Part shown: positions 40,283 through 51,913 of the stretch, piece after piece
Layout: every line of letters starts with the position of its first letter
How positions within the stretch are numbered: the stretch's first letter is position 1
Assembly (NCBI RefSeq): GCF_020184175.1
Contig: NC_065531.1
Coordinates: 41,561,213 to 41,625,212, forward strand
Source: Aphis gossypii
Taxonomy: Eukaryota > Arthropoda > Insecta > Hemiptera > Aphididae
Direction: 5' to 3'
Length of the DNA: 64,000 nucleotides
Notes under the pieces: model-generated
What the model saw: the letters and a program-made list of their open reading frames with translations, nothing else
Told to the model about the DNA's origin: nothing
Databases searched by the model: none
Translations under genes and position numbers: made by a program

Positions 40283-41544
40283 CGTGTCTCGTCAGGTTTT
40301 GATATTACAATAATATCAAATACAAATACTTGTTTATATAGCAAAACTATATAGATAGGGTAGAGGGGTTTGGGTGTATGTGTGAGAGTATATTTATTAT
40401 AAATAAATATTATAATAAACGATTTTTGTTTTACGGACGAGAAATGCAAGGCGGTGGTAGGTCACGATGCGGAGCACGCGAAATCCGGTGACGTCGAATA
40501 TCACAGACGCGAATCGGACGCCATGGCGGAGGAGTGACACAGCATGGACGACGGCGGCGGCGGCGGCGGCGAACACAAAGAACGCGTACAACACTCGACG
40601 TGAGAAACGGAGAAAATAATAATAATATAAAAAAAAAAACAACAAAACAAAATAATAATAAAATATACGTCCGCGAGTGTACGCTAAACGACGGCGGCGA
40701 CGAGACTAGGCGACTACACGACCGTACAACGCCGTCGGATCGCGAAAAGGGAAATAGTGGAAAAGAAAGGAAGACGCGATGGCCGCAAAACGTAGGCACG
40801 TCTGTCGCACAGTCGAGCGCCGAATTTCCCGTCAGGAGCGTCAACCGTCGCGCGATTCTGGCTACACTGTACGTACCTGATTCACCAATAGATTACTCTT
40901 CAGTCGTGAATTTAGATATTGTAATCGTGCTGGCAGTTGTCCATAAAATGATATGAACCTGAGAAATGATTGTATACATAATAAAACTGTATTCACAGCT
41001 GATATTTTACATATATATACATATCTGAGATGGTATCTGAAAATACACATCCGCCAAGGTGGATATATATAAATATATTTATATATTACCACCTTAACAC
41101 CCACGCATTTTATGATGTTTTCATATAATTACTATCACTCTTATCAGAGTCTTCGTGAAAATTCAAGGTTTAAATTTCTGCGGTTGTCAGCGTAGGTATT
41201 TGAAACTGCGGAAATAAATACTAAACTACAATAAGTTCAACTTATCTATTACTTATTAGTCATAAGCTAACCTTATTGCGATAGACTTATTGTTGATGTT
41301 TTTGTTTATCTGCGGTAGTCAGTATTCTGAAATTTACTGAGTACCGTGAGTAGCCTGTACTTACTACTTACTGCTTTGTTACTAATCTACGTCTTTACGA
41401 AGTAATCACTGACACTAATTTTCCGTACTCGTATGTCAATTTTCTAGATTTATGAATTGTTGGTTTTGATTTAACAAACATCTGACAAGGTTACTTCTAC
41501 GTTTTATATTATTACTATTATGTTAACTAATTAATACCAATACA
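40283..41544. promoter_or_regulatory. Shared upstream region of midnolin and TMCO4-like gene
   Basis: This 1.26-kb interval separates two divergent start codons (40282 minus, 41545 plus). The midnolin-proximal 580 bp is GC/CpG-rich with a (GGC)n run at 40550-40571; the rest is AT-rich. It must contain both promoters and both 5' UTRs. I see no unambiguous TATA box or initiator, and frames within it have no recognised domain. Confidence 0.55.
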
Positions 41545-44500
41545 ATGGACAAGTATGACAGAGCCGCTCAGCATATTAAAGGTAAAAAAAAAAGAGATGT
41601 ATTTCTGATTAAGGAAAAGGCTGCCTAATAGGTACTATATTTCATAGAATTTCTAATGATTTAAACATTCAGATTATGCAAATATTATTTAAATATTAGT
41701 CATTTAAATGCCAGGTGTATTTTAAAAAATGCAATTATTTATTGTTCTTTTACCATATGGTTGTTAAATTTTGTATAAGGTACTACAAAATTAATATTTG
41801 TATGTTTTATTAAAACAAATTTTTGTGTAAAAGTATAAATGTTTAAAATTATAATTTTCTCATATTATACCTATATTTTTATTAAAATAAAAAATAAAAT
41901 AATGTAACATAATAATTTTTTGCTGACACTACCTTATATTATTTTGGTATTAAATATTGTTTTTTTTAACTTACCTACTTGTTACTAAAGATGACTTATT
42001 CTGAAATACTCTTATAATCTTTATATCATAATTTTTGTCTAATATAATCAATTATTGGAATTATTATTATTGATAGTGTTTAATTAGTACAAGTTATATA
42101 CCATTATATGCTATGGCACTCCAATTTGAGTCTGGTTAGTAGATCATATTATGTTTTGACTAAGAATTTGTACTTAGCGTCCTTTTTGTAACAAGTGGAC
42201 CAAACAAAATCCTAGCACATAAGTATTTTCACTTATTCTAATTAAAGAAATATTTCTAACCTAAAGAATTTTAAGTGCCATGTTTGTTATCTTATTTTAT
42301 TTCAGTAATTATATAATTTTGAGTTTAAATGTTACAAAAAAAGTTATAGTTAAGTTAACCCAAGAAATTTTTAATTTGTTCCTTATGTTTGTTATTAACT
42401 GATCATAAATATACACCGAATTTAACTTAATGTTATAAGTTTATTGCAACTGTGCAAAATAGTGCATTTTCTATAACAGATATTATTAGTTGTGAAAACT
42501 TTTAATTATAAAGATTTTTATAAAATGTTAATTAATTACTAATATTTTTTGAATTACAGAGTCCTTAAACACTAAAAACCTTGCCGAATGTCTATCACAA
42601 ACCGGTCGTTTTTCATATTGTGCCTTATGTGCAACTTCATTAAGCTGCCTGTATAAATATCCTCTAAATGTAGATTTTAAATTGGACTGTTTACGTGTAC
42701 TATGCAATCATTTGAAACTAATGTTACAACTACCCACTATGCGAGAGATGGCAAATTGTGAACTTCCCTTAGATGCCAAAGTATATGTTAGAGCTCTTAA
42801 AAAAGAAGAAGTACTGAAAGAAGGCATGATGATAATTGTACAAGACCTTCTTTTGCTGGCTATTTCAAATGGTAAAATTTATTTTATTTTATACATTTTT
42901 TAAATTATTATTATATTTTATAAAACAATTATAACTATTAAATAAAATATTTTGAAATGCAAACAAAAGGATTAAGAGTAAGTAAGTATCTAATTAATAG
43001 TATATTGTTATTGATATTAAAAATTGTTGTTTGAAAATAAGATGTTTTAATTCTCATCAAAAAAATAGTGATTACTAAACAATTTTTTATAATTTAAATA
43101 GTGTAAAAAATATGAAATAAATAAAATAAAAATTTAATTAATATTGTTTCCCTTTTATAAAAATTATCAATTTTTCTCTACATTATATTAAATTGGTTAA
43201 AAAATATTAAAAATTAATTTTAAAATCATAATTCTTTTTAGGTACCTATGATGCTCGTTGGAGAGTCCTTATACTATATGTTACTCGTGTATTTGATCTT
43301 GATATAAATACAGTAGATAATTTTGAGTTAAATGTTGTAAACTGTTTATCAAATCTTTTGCCAGTACAAACTGAGTAAGAATTTTCCTAGTTTATTTATT
43401 GATTTTTTCTTTATTAATTCTTATAAAATTTACTCTCTTAATGCCTATTTTCAAATCAAGACAAGAACAAGCTGATGCTGCTCGTCGTATTCGTGTATCA
43501 AAGACTAAACGTTTTGCATTGATTGGATTAGCATCAGTTGGTGGTGGAATTCTCCTTGGTTTAACTGGTGGGTTAGCTGCTCCTCTTATTGGCACAGGAC
43601 TATCTAGTGTCTTAGGAACATCTATTGTTGGAGCTATAGGATCAGTGGGTGGTACAGCTATTGTTGGATCACTTTTTGGTGTGGCAGGAGCAAGTTTAAC
43701 TGGTAATTATAAACAAATAACACACAATAACTAATAAGTTAAATTAGTATACGGAAACTATTTATTTTTTAGGATATAAAATGCATAAAAGAGTTGGCGA
43801 CATAGAAGAGTTTCAATTTCGTAAATTGTCTACAGACATAGAAACTGGAGATATTCACTTACATATTACTATTGTTATATCTGGATGGTTAAATGATGAT
43901 AAAGAAACCAGCTATAGTAAACCCTGGGAATATCTTCGAGTATAAATCTATTATATTCTAAGCATTTATTATATTAATAATATTATTAAATATCATATCA
44001 TAAACTATAAAAACAATTTGTAGACTATAAGGTTAAGGAGGGAGAGTAATCATATAAATTGTTTTCTATCATGAAAATTTATTTTTACAACTGCTTTATA
44101 TAACAGCAGATACAAAAAGGAAATACTTTGATTCTTTAAAAAATAAGTTATAAATCTTTTTAAACATAGTAACTTAGTAAATTGAAATTTCTTAATAAAT
44201 AATGCATGTTGGCTGTTTTACTATTCAGTATTTGAAAATGTTAACTATATATATAAGCATATATAGCATTCTATAAAAAGTATTTCTGTAATAATTTTAT
44301 TTTAAGTACCTATTTACATATAATCCAAAATATTTTTTATTTTTACAATTATCTGTCATTCATCACATTTAAATTTACACATAAATTCAACTTACTTTTT
44401 TAGGACAGCCCAGAACAGTATTATCTACGATACGAATCTTCTTATCTGTTGGAGTTTGGAAAAGCTATGGAATACTTCTTTAGTTTTGCTGTATCTGTAG

Positions 44501-46302
44501 CAGTTCAAGAATCCCTGAAGTATACTGTACTCTCAGGCCTGATGGCAGCTATTGCATGGCCTGCTGGAATTCTAGGATTGGCCTCTGTCATTGATAATCC
44601 ATGGGGTGTGTGCTGTCGACGCTCAGCACAAGTTGGAAAACAATTAGCTGAAACTCTACTTACACATAGTCATGGTAATCGTCCAGTTACATTGATTGGT
44701 TATAGCCTTGGAGCTCGAGTTATCTATTATTGTCTACGAGTATGTATTAATTATAAAATTATGTAATATGAAATTTATAGATTCATTATATTTTAGGAAA
44801 TGTCTCAAAGAGAAAAATGTCAAGGTATTGTCCAAGATGCTATCTTAATAGGCACTCCGTGTACTAGAAATTCTTCAGACTGGAATAAAATTAGCGAAAT
44901 TGTGGCTGGAAGAGTTGTGAATGCATATTGCAGGTAAACTCATTTAACTAATTATTAAGATGTAATTTTATTATAAATATTAAATAATAAAAGAATATTT
45001 ATTAATTTATTTTGAAATAAATTGTAGAAGTGATTGGTTTCTGAAATTCTTGTATAGAACACTTTCTATGCATGCAATGGAGTTGCTGGTCTTCAAGCTA
45101 TTCAATCAGTTAATGATAGAATAGAAAATATTGATTTGACTGATATTGTTTCAGGTAATAATTAATAACTATATAATATAAATCAACAACAGTATAGAAT
45201 TTTTTTTAAATAAAAATGAAACAAATTCTTTCCACATTGTTTTAAATGTTTTATGAATTTGTAGGACATTTTGAATATCCACAAAAACTAACAGAAATTT
45301 TAATGTACATTGGAGTTAATGTAGATGAATCGGCAAGAATAAAATTAATTACTACACAATCTGTGCCAGAAAAAATGTGTGAAAGTTTGAAAATAAATGT
45401 GAGTATACCAATGATTAAAAAGTTTATATTTTTATTACCTATTCCACTGCATTGCATTTTCATTCAAACAAAGGCTGAATCTTTTGTTCTTTGTCCCTTG
45501 TCAATTTTAAAAATATAATGTTAGCCTGTTTAAAATAATAAAATAATCAAAATGTGATATTTTAAATTATAAATAAAAAAAATAGTTGAGCAATAAATTG
45601 CCATCTTAAGCTATGACATAAATAGGCAATAGACTAAGTGATAATATACTTATGATTTCATTTCATTAGCCTAAAAACTTCTTGATTTTTATTTCTGACT
45701 CATATATTATATTTATTACATTGTGAATGACTAATGAAAATTTTTAATATTTAGAATTATCTATTTTCGCACATTATTATTTCTGCTTTTTACAGCTTAT
45801 CTAAGAATTTTTTCTGTCTAAATCTTAATCACTTCATCTCATTCGGTTATGTACTATGATTTTTTTATTCCATACTCTAGGTATGATAAACATTTTTTAC
45901 CATATTGATCCAGCTCTATCCAAGTTAATAGTATTTATTTTTTATTGAAGTTATGGCATTTAAATATTTTAAGATTTGTCCCAGAAAGAGTATTAATAAT
46001 TATCACCCTACAATACTGTGCTGAACTTTGAAGTAGTTTTAATTTATAAAATCTATTATGCACTATGCAGTGAAGAAAATTTTTAGTTTATAGTGGTTAT
46101 ATAATTCAAAAACAAATATTATAATTCATCACATTTTATCAATAATTAATAATAAATTAAAATTTATATATTAAAATATTAACAATTAATTATTTTATGA
46201 AATTAATATTTAATTTTTATGATTTAGGATGATTATACTGTCAAAAAATCAAAATCTGTAATCGACCTCACAACTATTGACACCAAAAAAAATGAGACAT
46301 AA
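41545..46302 (+). CDS. Tmco4: TMCO4-like (DUF726) protein, ten exons, with a frameshift
   Basis: Exons: 41545-41581, 42560-42871, 43242-43374, 43461-43702, 43773-43939, 44404-44739, 44797-44933, 45028-45154, 45265-45398, 46228-46302; about 566 residues if exon 8 is read through. Family hallmarks appear in order: a helical N-terminus, a Gly/Ala-rich hydrophobic membrane hairpin (residues ~179-241, LIGLASVGGGILLGLTGG), TGYKMHKRVGDIEEF, VISGWL, an ALKYTVLSG-like block (SLKYTVLSGLMAA), IDNPWGVC, and GYSLGAR with a nucleophile-elbow serine (S398) of an alpha/beta-hydrolase fold. The membrane segment and hydrolase-like domain are family features; its substrate is unknown. Exon 8 changes frame between FLYRTLSMH and NGVAGLQAI; unshifted reading hits TAG at 45122-45124. 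Splice phases on both sides agree with the family frame, so this is a 1-base loss or 2-base gain: assembly error, allele or early decay. Confidence 0.9.
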
Positions 46303-48684
46303 TGATTGTTTTGTCTGCTATTAACACATTGAGCTTATTTCTGCAATTCAATATATCATATTAAGTACTGTATTAACTATTTATATATACATATTATATA
46401 CTATTATTATATATATTTAATTATTATACTGGAAATTTAAAGCTATGAAAATAATTTATAGTAACAGTGCTTAAAAAATTATTCAAATTAATTAATGAGT
46501 TGAAATTTATTTTGGCATAAACCAAAAACTATTGAAACTTATTATTTTAAAGGAGCTTATTCTTAAAATTTTAATTTTTTTCACAAACACATTATTTTTT
46601 TTATAAATTTGTTTGATAAAATAATTTTTTATAAAATATTTTCTTATAAATATGTTCCATGAAATAAGTATCAGAACATAATATTATTTATAACAATTTT
46701 ATCCATAAACGTGGAAATAGATAGAAAAGATAAGGCGATTAAAATTAAAATTAAAATTAATTAACTTTCAGTGTTCCTATTAGTATTAAAAAAACGCATT
46801 CCAAAGATTGAACATCTCTCTTTTTTAAATTTATTCTTTAAATATATTATCTTAATTGTGGTATTATGATAAAATATTGTTAAATACAATAACACACACA
46901 TACACAAACTTATGTTTAATTAAAATCAGTGCCTTATTTGATTGGGATAAGGGAGGGAGTAACAGATTATTTATAATATTATTTAATAATAGTTGTTATC
47001 TTTATTGTTTTTGGGCCCTTACATCCTAGTTCGAGCACTAATTATTACCAATAATTAGATTAAATTCAAATTTTTTATGATTCACACAGATAAATTAATC
47101 TGTCCTGTTTAATTTAGTTAGGTACTGTATTGATTAATTTTTAATAAATTACTTCGGAAGATTAAGAAAATATATCTTTCCCCCTTATACTTCTTTTTTT
47201 AAAATAGGTATAGTTGTGGTTTTCCATTTATCATTTTATCAGTTGATAATAAAATTCTTGGACGATTGGCATAATGGAGTTAGTCTATGATTGGCATTGA
47301 CAATTTAAATCATGTTTCCCCCACCCCTCAAAGAAATTGTTAATACACCACTGAAAACCATAATAGAGAATATTTGTTTGTTATTTCATTAGTTTACTAT
47401 AATGTATTTTTGTTCAAAATTATAGCTAAAAACCTATTTTTTTAAATACGTAGAGGAAATAAGCAATTTTTTGCATTCTCACCCAATTTGAAATATGTCA
47501 CATTATTTTATCAATTATTGTTTTTATAATATTTTATATTATTTGAAATGTTAATTTTTGATTTAACATTAATAAATTAAATGTTTATATTAATTAATTA
47601 TAATAATGTTGTGTATTAATATTTGTGATATAAAAAAGTAATTATTAACAAAGTTATAATTTATTTAGCTTGAATGTACTTATCAATTTTTTTTTAAACA
47701 AGAAGTATAATTAAAAATTTTGGGAACATAATGTATTTTTAAATTAATTATTTTACTTGTTTTCTTTGTGTATATATTTTTATTTATTTTTTAATTTTTT
47801 GTTGTTTGTTCACTATTTTACATTATTATATAATATATTATATACTATATAATTAACAATTAATTATTTGGCTTTCACTAGGTTACCATTTACTATTCTG
47901 TGATAAATATTATACAAAAAACAACATTTACAATTTGATTTAATTTTTTTTTCAAATATATTTTTTAAATAAGCAATTTTTTAAATTGTAATCAAGATAT
48001 TAATATTTATCTAAAAACGGACGTTTAAAATAATTTAGTTATCAAATGTATGTTACAACATTTATAGAATACCATAATTTAATTTTGTACAAAAATTATT
48101 ATACAATGCATCACACTGACACTGTAAGCTATTAAACCTGCTTTATATTAGTCAAGTTTGTAACATAATTACGTCTACAATTGAAAAATCAAATTCAGAA
48201 AATGAATACAAAATTAAATTAAATCACAACTAAGTAACAAAAAATAAAAATTAAATTATTTAAATTAACATTTAAGTAATTATTGAATTAATATTTTTTG
48301 TTAACTTTTCAAAACGTCCTATATTAATTTTTGCATTATTGTAAGCGTGACTTATTTTAATTAATAATTATTAAATATTTTAAGAGGTAACAAAATGTCA
48401 TTATGTATTTTCACTATTTATTACATTTGTATCTTTTAATATATTATAAATTATCAAATTTATATTATATGTATATTTTTTTTCTGGAATGTGTTGTAAC
48501 TTTTTATAATGCACTTAACTTGATTGAAATATTAAATAAACTAATCATAATGGGGTACAATAACATTTGTTATAAAAGTGCTTATATTACATTTGACTAG
48601 AGGCAGCGACAAACAGTTGTATCTAATTAAATGTTGGCTGTGATGTCTATAAATAACATCTTTTTGTGAGTATATTTAATATGC
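46303..48684. other. Convergent intergenic region, AT-rich
   Basis: This region lies between the 3' ends of the TMCO4-like and YjbQ-family genes. It is AT-rich, with no coding signal beyond a low-complexity 65-codon frame at 48403-48600. It contains both 3' UTRs. A short GC-richer patch near 47325 looks like old repeat debris. Confidence 0.55.
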
Positions 48685-51600
48685 CTAACTGCTTAATGAA
48701 GCCATAGGCGAGGACGGAGACATTGGTGACCGGTTACAATCACTTGCAGATGAATTTGGTGATCCATTTAATGTAATCACAAGCTTTCGACTACCAGCTT
48801 GATTTCGATGCTCACATAGCCAAATGCCTTGCCATGTGCCAAGATTCAATTTTCCTTCAGTAATGGGCACTGTTATTGATGAACCAAGAAAACATGCCTT
48901 TACATGGGCTGGCTAAAAATAATAATAATAATAATTTATTAAGTATTTTAATAAAATAACTGTTTATTATAAAAAAAATTTTGAATTTTAAATATAATTT
49001 TTTAAAGTAATTAATTTACCATGTCATCTGGTCCTTCACACGAATGTCGATAAGGTAAACCCTAAAAACAAACATATCATAAATTTATAGAAGTAAACAA
49101 AAACAAATACATGAAAACTATATTATAATTTTTAAATTTCCTTAATTATAACTGTAGAACTATTCCTATAAGTCTATATTCATCTCAAATTCTTATTTAA
49201 ATACTGGTTAGGTGCCCATGTTTTTATTTAAATGTTATATATAATTTCTTAAAAAAACCATTTCTTAATATAACAATTAATCTATTCTAATCTTATTTAT
49301 CTTATTCTATATAAATGACTATTATCTATACATTTCAAAAAACTCCATCATGATAAATAATTATACATTAATACTGGGATGGGCAACTGGTGGCCTGCGA
49401 GCATTTTTAATCAGGCCCTTCCTACATTTCCAAATAACATCATACAATTTTAAAGTTTATCGTCTATTATTTTATAATCTACATAACTATATTATGTATG
49501 GTCTATCTTGTCAATATATAATAATTATTATCTGGCATTGAACATCGTTAATGTCCAAATTTCACAATATAGTACATTCGTATCGTGCTGTCATTAAAAA
49601 TTTATTATTTTTGTGTTTTTGAGGTAAGTACTTAAGAATGTCAGCAAAAAAGGAAAATCTATGATGAAAATAGAAATTTTAACATCTCATGGTAGAATGA
49701 CTACCTATATTTATTTAATATTAATAAAATAAATACTAATTAAAATGTATATTTTAAATTTAATTGGAAACCACAATGTTTTTCATGTATTTTTTTTTTT
49801 TTTATATATATATTATTTATAGTTTCTGTAGCCTAGTAAATTCTGAATCTTTAAGAAATGTATTTTACATTTTTAACAATAATATATTATTAAGGTGTAT
49901 CAAAAGTAAAAAATAAGTCATGATTTTGATAGTGTTAAATTATGAGAAAAATTATACAGAAACTACTAACATTATTCAATGAATTGTTTTTATAAGGAAT
50001 TGAAAAAAGATGTGCAACATAATTGAGCCAGAATTGTCATAATTAACCAATTTATAAGTGTATTAATCATTCGTTTTACTATTAATCTTCACAATTATAT
50101 AAAAGTAATATTAATTGTTGTATACACCCCTCTACAACCATAGAAATTACTTATCACAATATAATTTAGAGCAAATAATAATATCTCTTTGTATTTTTTA
50201 ATATAAAGTGAACCCTGTCTATAATAGACACTTATAGGACCATAAAATGTTACCGTTGTATACAGGTGTCTGTCATGGACAAATTTCACTGTATATAAAT
50301 TCTGTAATTGGTACAACTTACAAATGTAAGCATGTAAATATTTAATAACAATTTTTTAGATTCATTATTTAATTTTTAATACCCAGAATATACATATACA
50401 CATGATTGTGTTATAAAAAAATGACAGAACTGATGTTTGTTTTTGTAATTTTGTCATTTCCAGCTCGTAATGCATAATTAAATTTACACAAGCGTGAAAA
50501 CCCTCTATCATCACCTTTCTTCAAATAAAACTCCTTTAGACGTATAAGTTGTCCAAGAGCTTCTTAATAGTTTATAAATTCTAGAGTGTTCATTTTGGTC
50601 ATCATTTAGTTATTTACTATCTGCTAAGTATATTGGATTTATTTTAGAGCGATAATTATGTAAAATCATATCTACATTGTCTGAATTGCATCAGTAGATC
50701 AATTATTGTCTATTTGAGTAAAAACATCATTTTGAGGGAATGAAAGAAGTTTCATCAGTTTGGTCACTCATTACCATTTACTTAATTTAAGTTTCTGTAG
50801 ATTCACTGGATAAAAATCCTGTTTTTATAAAATAGTTTATTATTGTTAGTGGAGAAATCTCACGAGGCACGTTTTTCTGAAATCGGCAAAAGTTTTGGTT
50901 GTGGCATTTTCGATGTAACAAAGATAAATATCTACTTTATTTTTTAAAACTTCAACTACTCGTATTTCCTGATTCCAAATTATTCAGCAAGTATACTAAT
51001 TAATCAGCCAATAGAGTTTTTATACCAAATAACTTAGACCCTTTTTTTTAAGCTAAATGATAATAATTGGTAAATTATTGTATAAATTGAGCAACTTTTA
51101 CATTTGTATAATAGTCCATGATTTTGAGTATGGCTTAATGACATCCCATGGCTCTTCTAATTTTCTTAATACTTCTATAATATATTTTTTTACATTGGAT
51201 TTTAACTAAATCTCGTTTAATAGCTAAATCTAAAATATTTAAAATTTAATAACAATTTGGTGTGTGCTCCATTAATGCTCATCTAAACTATAGTGACGTC
51301 TAGTTTTTATCATTACTTACTTCTGGAACAATTTTATTCAACATCATCTCCATATCATCTCTAAAAAAATAATGCTTATTTAATATAATTTTTATATAAA
51401 ACAATAATTTTAAAAATAATTTGAATAAAAAAAGATTTTTTTTAAATTTATTCCTTGTTATTTTATTAGATATTTATATTATATTCTTACCGAACATTTG
51501 GATCCCAACTTTCATTAATGGCAAGGCTAGCTGATGTATGCAAAACTAAAAAATTTTTAAAAAATTAATCAGTTTTTATAAGTAGATACCTAATATAAAA

Positions 51601-51913
51601 ATATATACTATGCTACCAATGATTTTCTCTCTATTAATTCATATTTTTTAACAAAAAGATTTCTAAATTCCAAAAAATCAACCCGGTTTCTACAGAAAAT
51701 ATGGCAAACATGGAAAATGGCAGATGAGTGAATAGAACATTTTAAATGCTTACTTTGTATGTGACATAAACCAACAGAAAATTGAGATATTTCTGGTATT
51801 TGTTTTAGAATTTCTTCAGTTACTAAATGTACGCCCCTGTGTTGCGGTCTTAGATTAATTTTACGTTGAAACCACGCAGAACCTATTTGAATTCCTCGAC
51901 TCGACGATGCCAT
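48685..51913 (-). CDS. UPF0047/YjbQ-family protein, five exons
   Basis: Exons (minus): 51913-51754, 51545-51491, 51360-51321, 49061-49020, 48912-48685. Phases are consistent and give 174 residues. Hallmarks in order are WFQRKINL and RGVHLVTEEIL, HTSASLAINE (His56), GPDDMPAHVKA (split across the exon 4/5 junction), and GTWQGIWLCEHR (residues 124-135, His134) followed by AGSRKLVITL. Bacterial members are about 130-140 residues and form trimers; E. coli YjbQ shows weak thiamine-phosphate synthase activity, but the physiological role is unknown. This protein has an N-terminal extension of about 12 residues (MASSSRGIQIGS) and a Ser/Pro-rich C-terminal tail (~26 residues) absent from bacterial forms. 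The start at 51913 is the only Met before the conserved tryptophan. Intron 3 (49062-51320) hosts transposon remnants. Confidence 0.92.
49374..49430 (+). mobile_element. hAT-like terminal fragment
   Basis: CTGGGATGGGCAACTGG followed by tggcctgcgagc closely resembles the CAGGGGTGGGCAACTGGCGGCC ends seen in hAT elements. No matching inverted end was found in the next several hundred bases, so only one terminus is called. It lies in the large intron of the YjbQ-family gene. Confidence 0.45.
50207..51000 (-). mobile_element. Decayed pogo/Tigger-like DNA transposon
   Basis: On the minus strand, broken frames give VPREISPLTIINYFIKTGF (near 50820-50880, like the 'TIRNCFxKAGF' block after the DDE domain), EALGQLIRLKEFYLKKGDD (50500-50560), and KQTSVLSFF close to the end (about 50440), which matches the typical pogo-type C-terminus. 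Just beyond is a terminal hairpin at 50207-50290 whose arms (AGTGAACCCTGTCTATAATA and its inverse, approximately) resemble Tigger inverted ends next to TA. Stops and frameshifts show that it is inactive. The 5' end is not defined and may reach about 51.3 kb. Confidence 0.6.

Noticed and set aside
39684..40313. Plus-strand frames opposite midnolin exon 1
   Set aside because: The minus frame has a clear ubiquitin-like domain and splice fit; the plus frames are its shadows.
40431..40956. Frames of 137-140 codons on both strands upstream of midnolin
   Set aside because: Arg/Asn- or Phe/Leu/Arg-rich repeats from (GGC)n and AT runs, no domain, and located in a promoter region.
45246..45518. Plus-strand 90-codon frame treated as a separate small gene
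   Set aside because: It is TMCO4 exon 9 read through the intron donor.
49374..49541. 63-codon frame overlapping the hAT-like fragment as a gene
   Set aside because: It begins across a transposon terminus and then turns into AT-rich low-complexity sequence.
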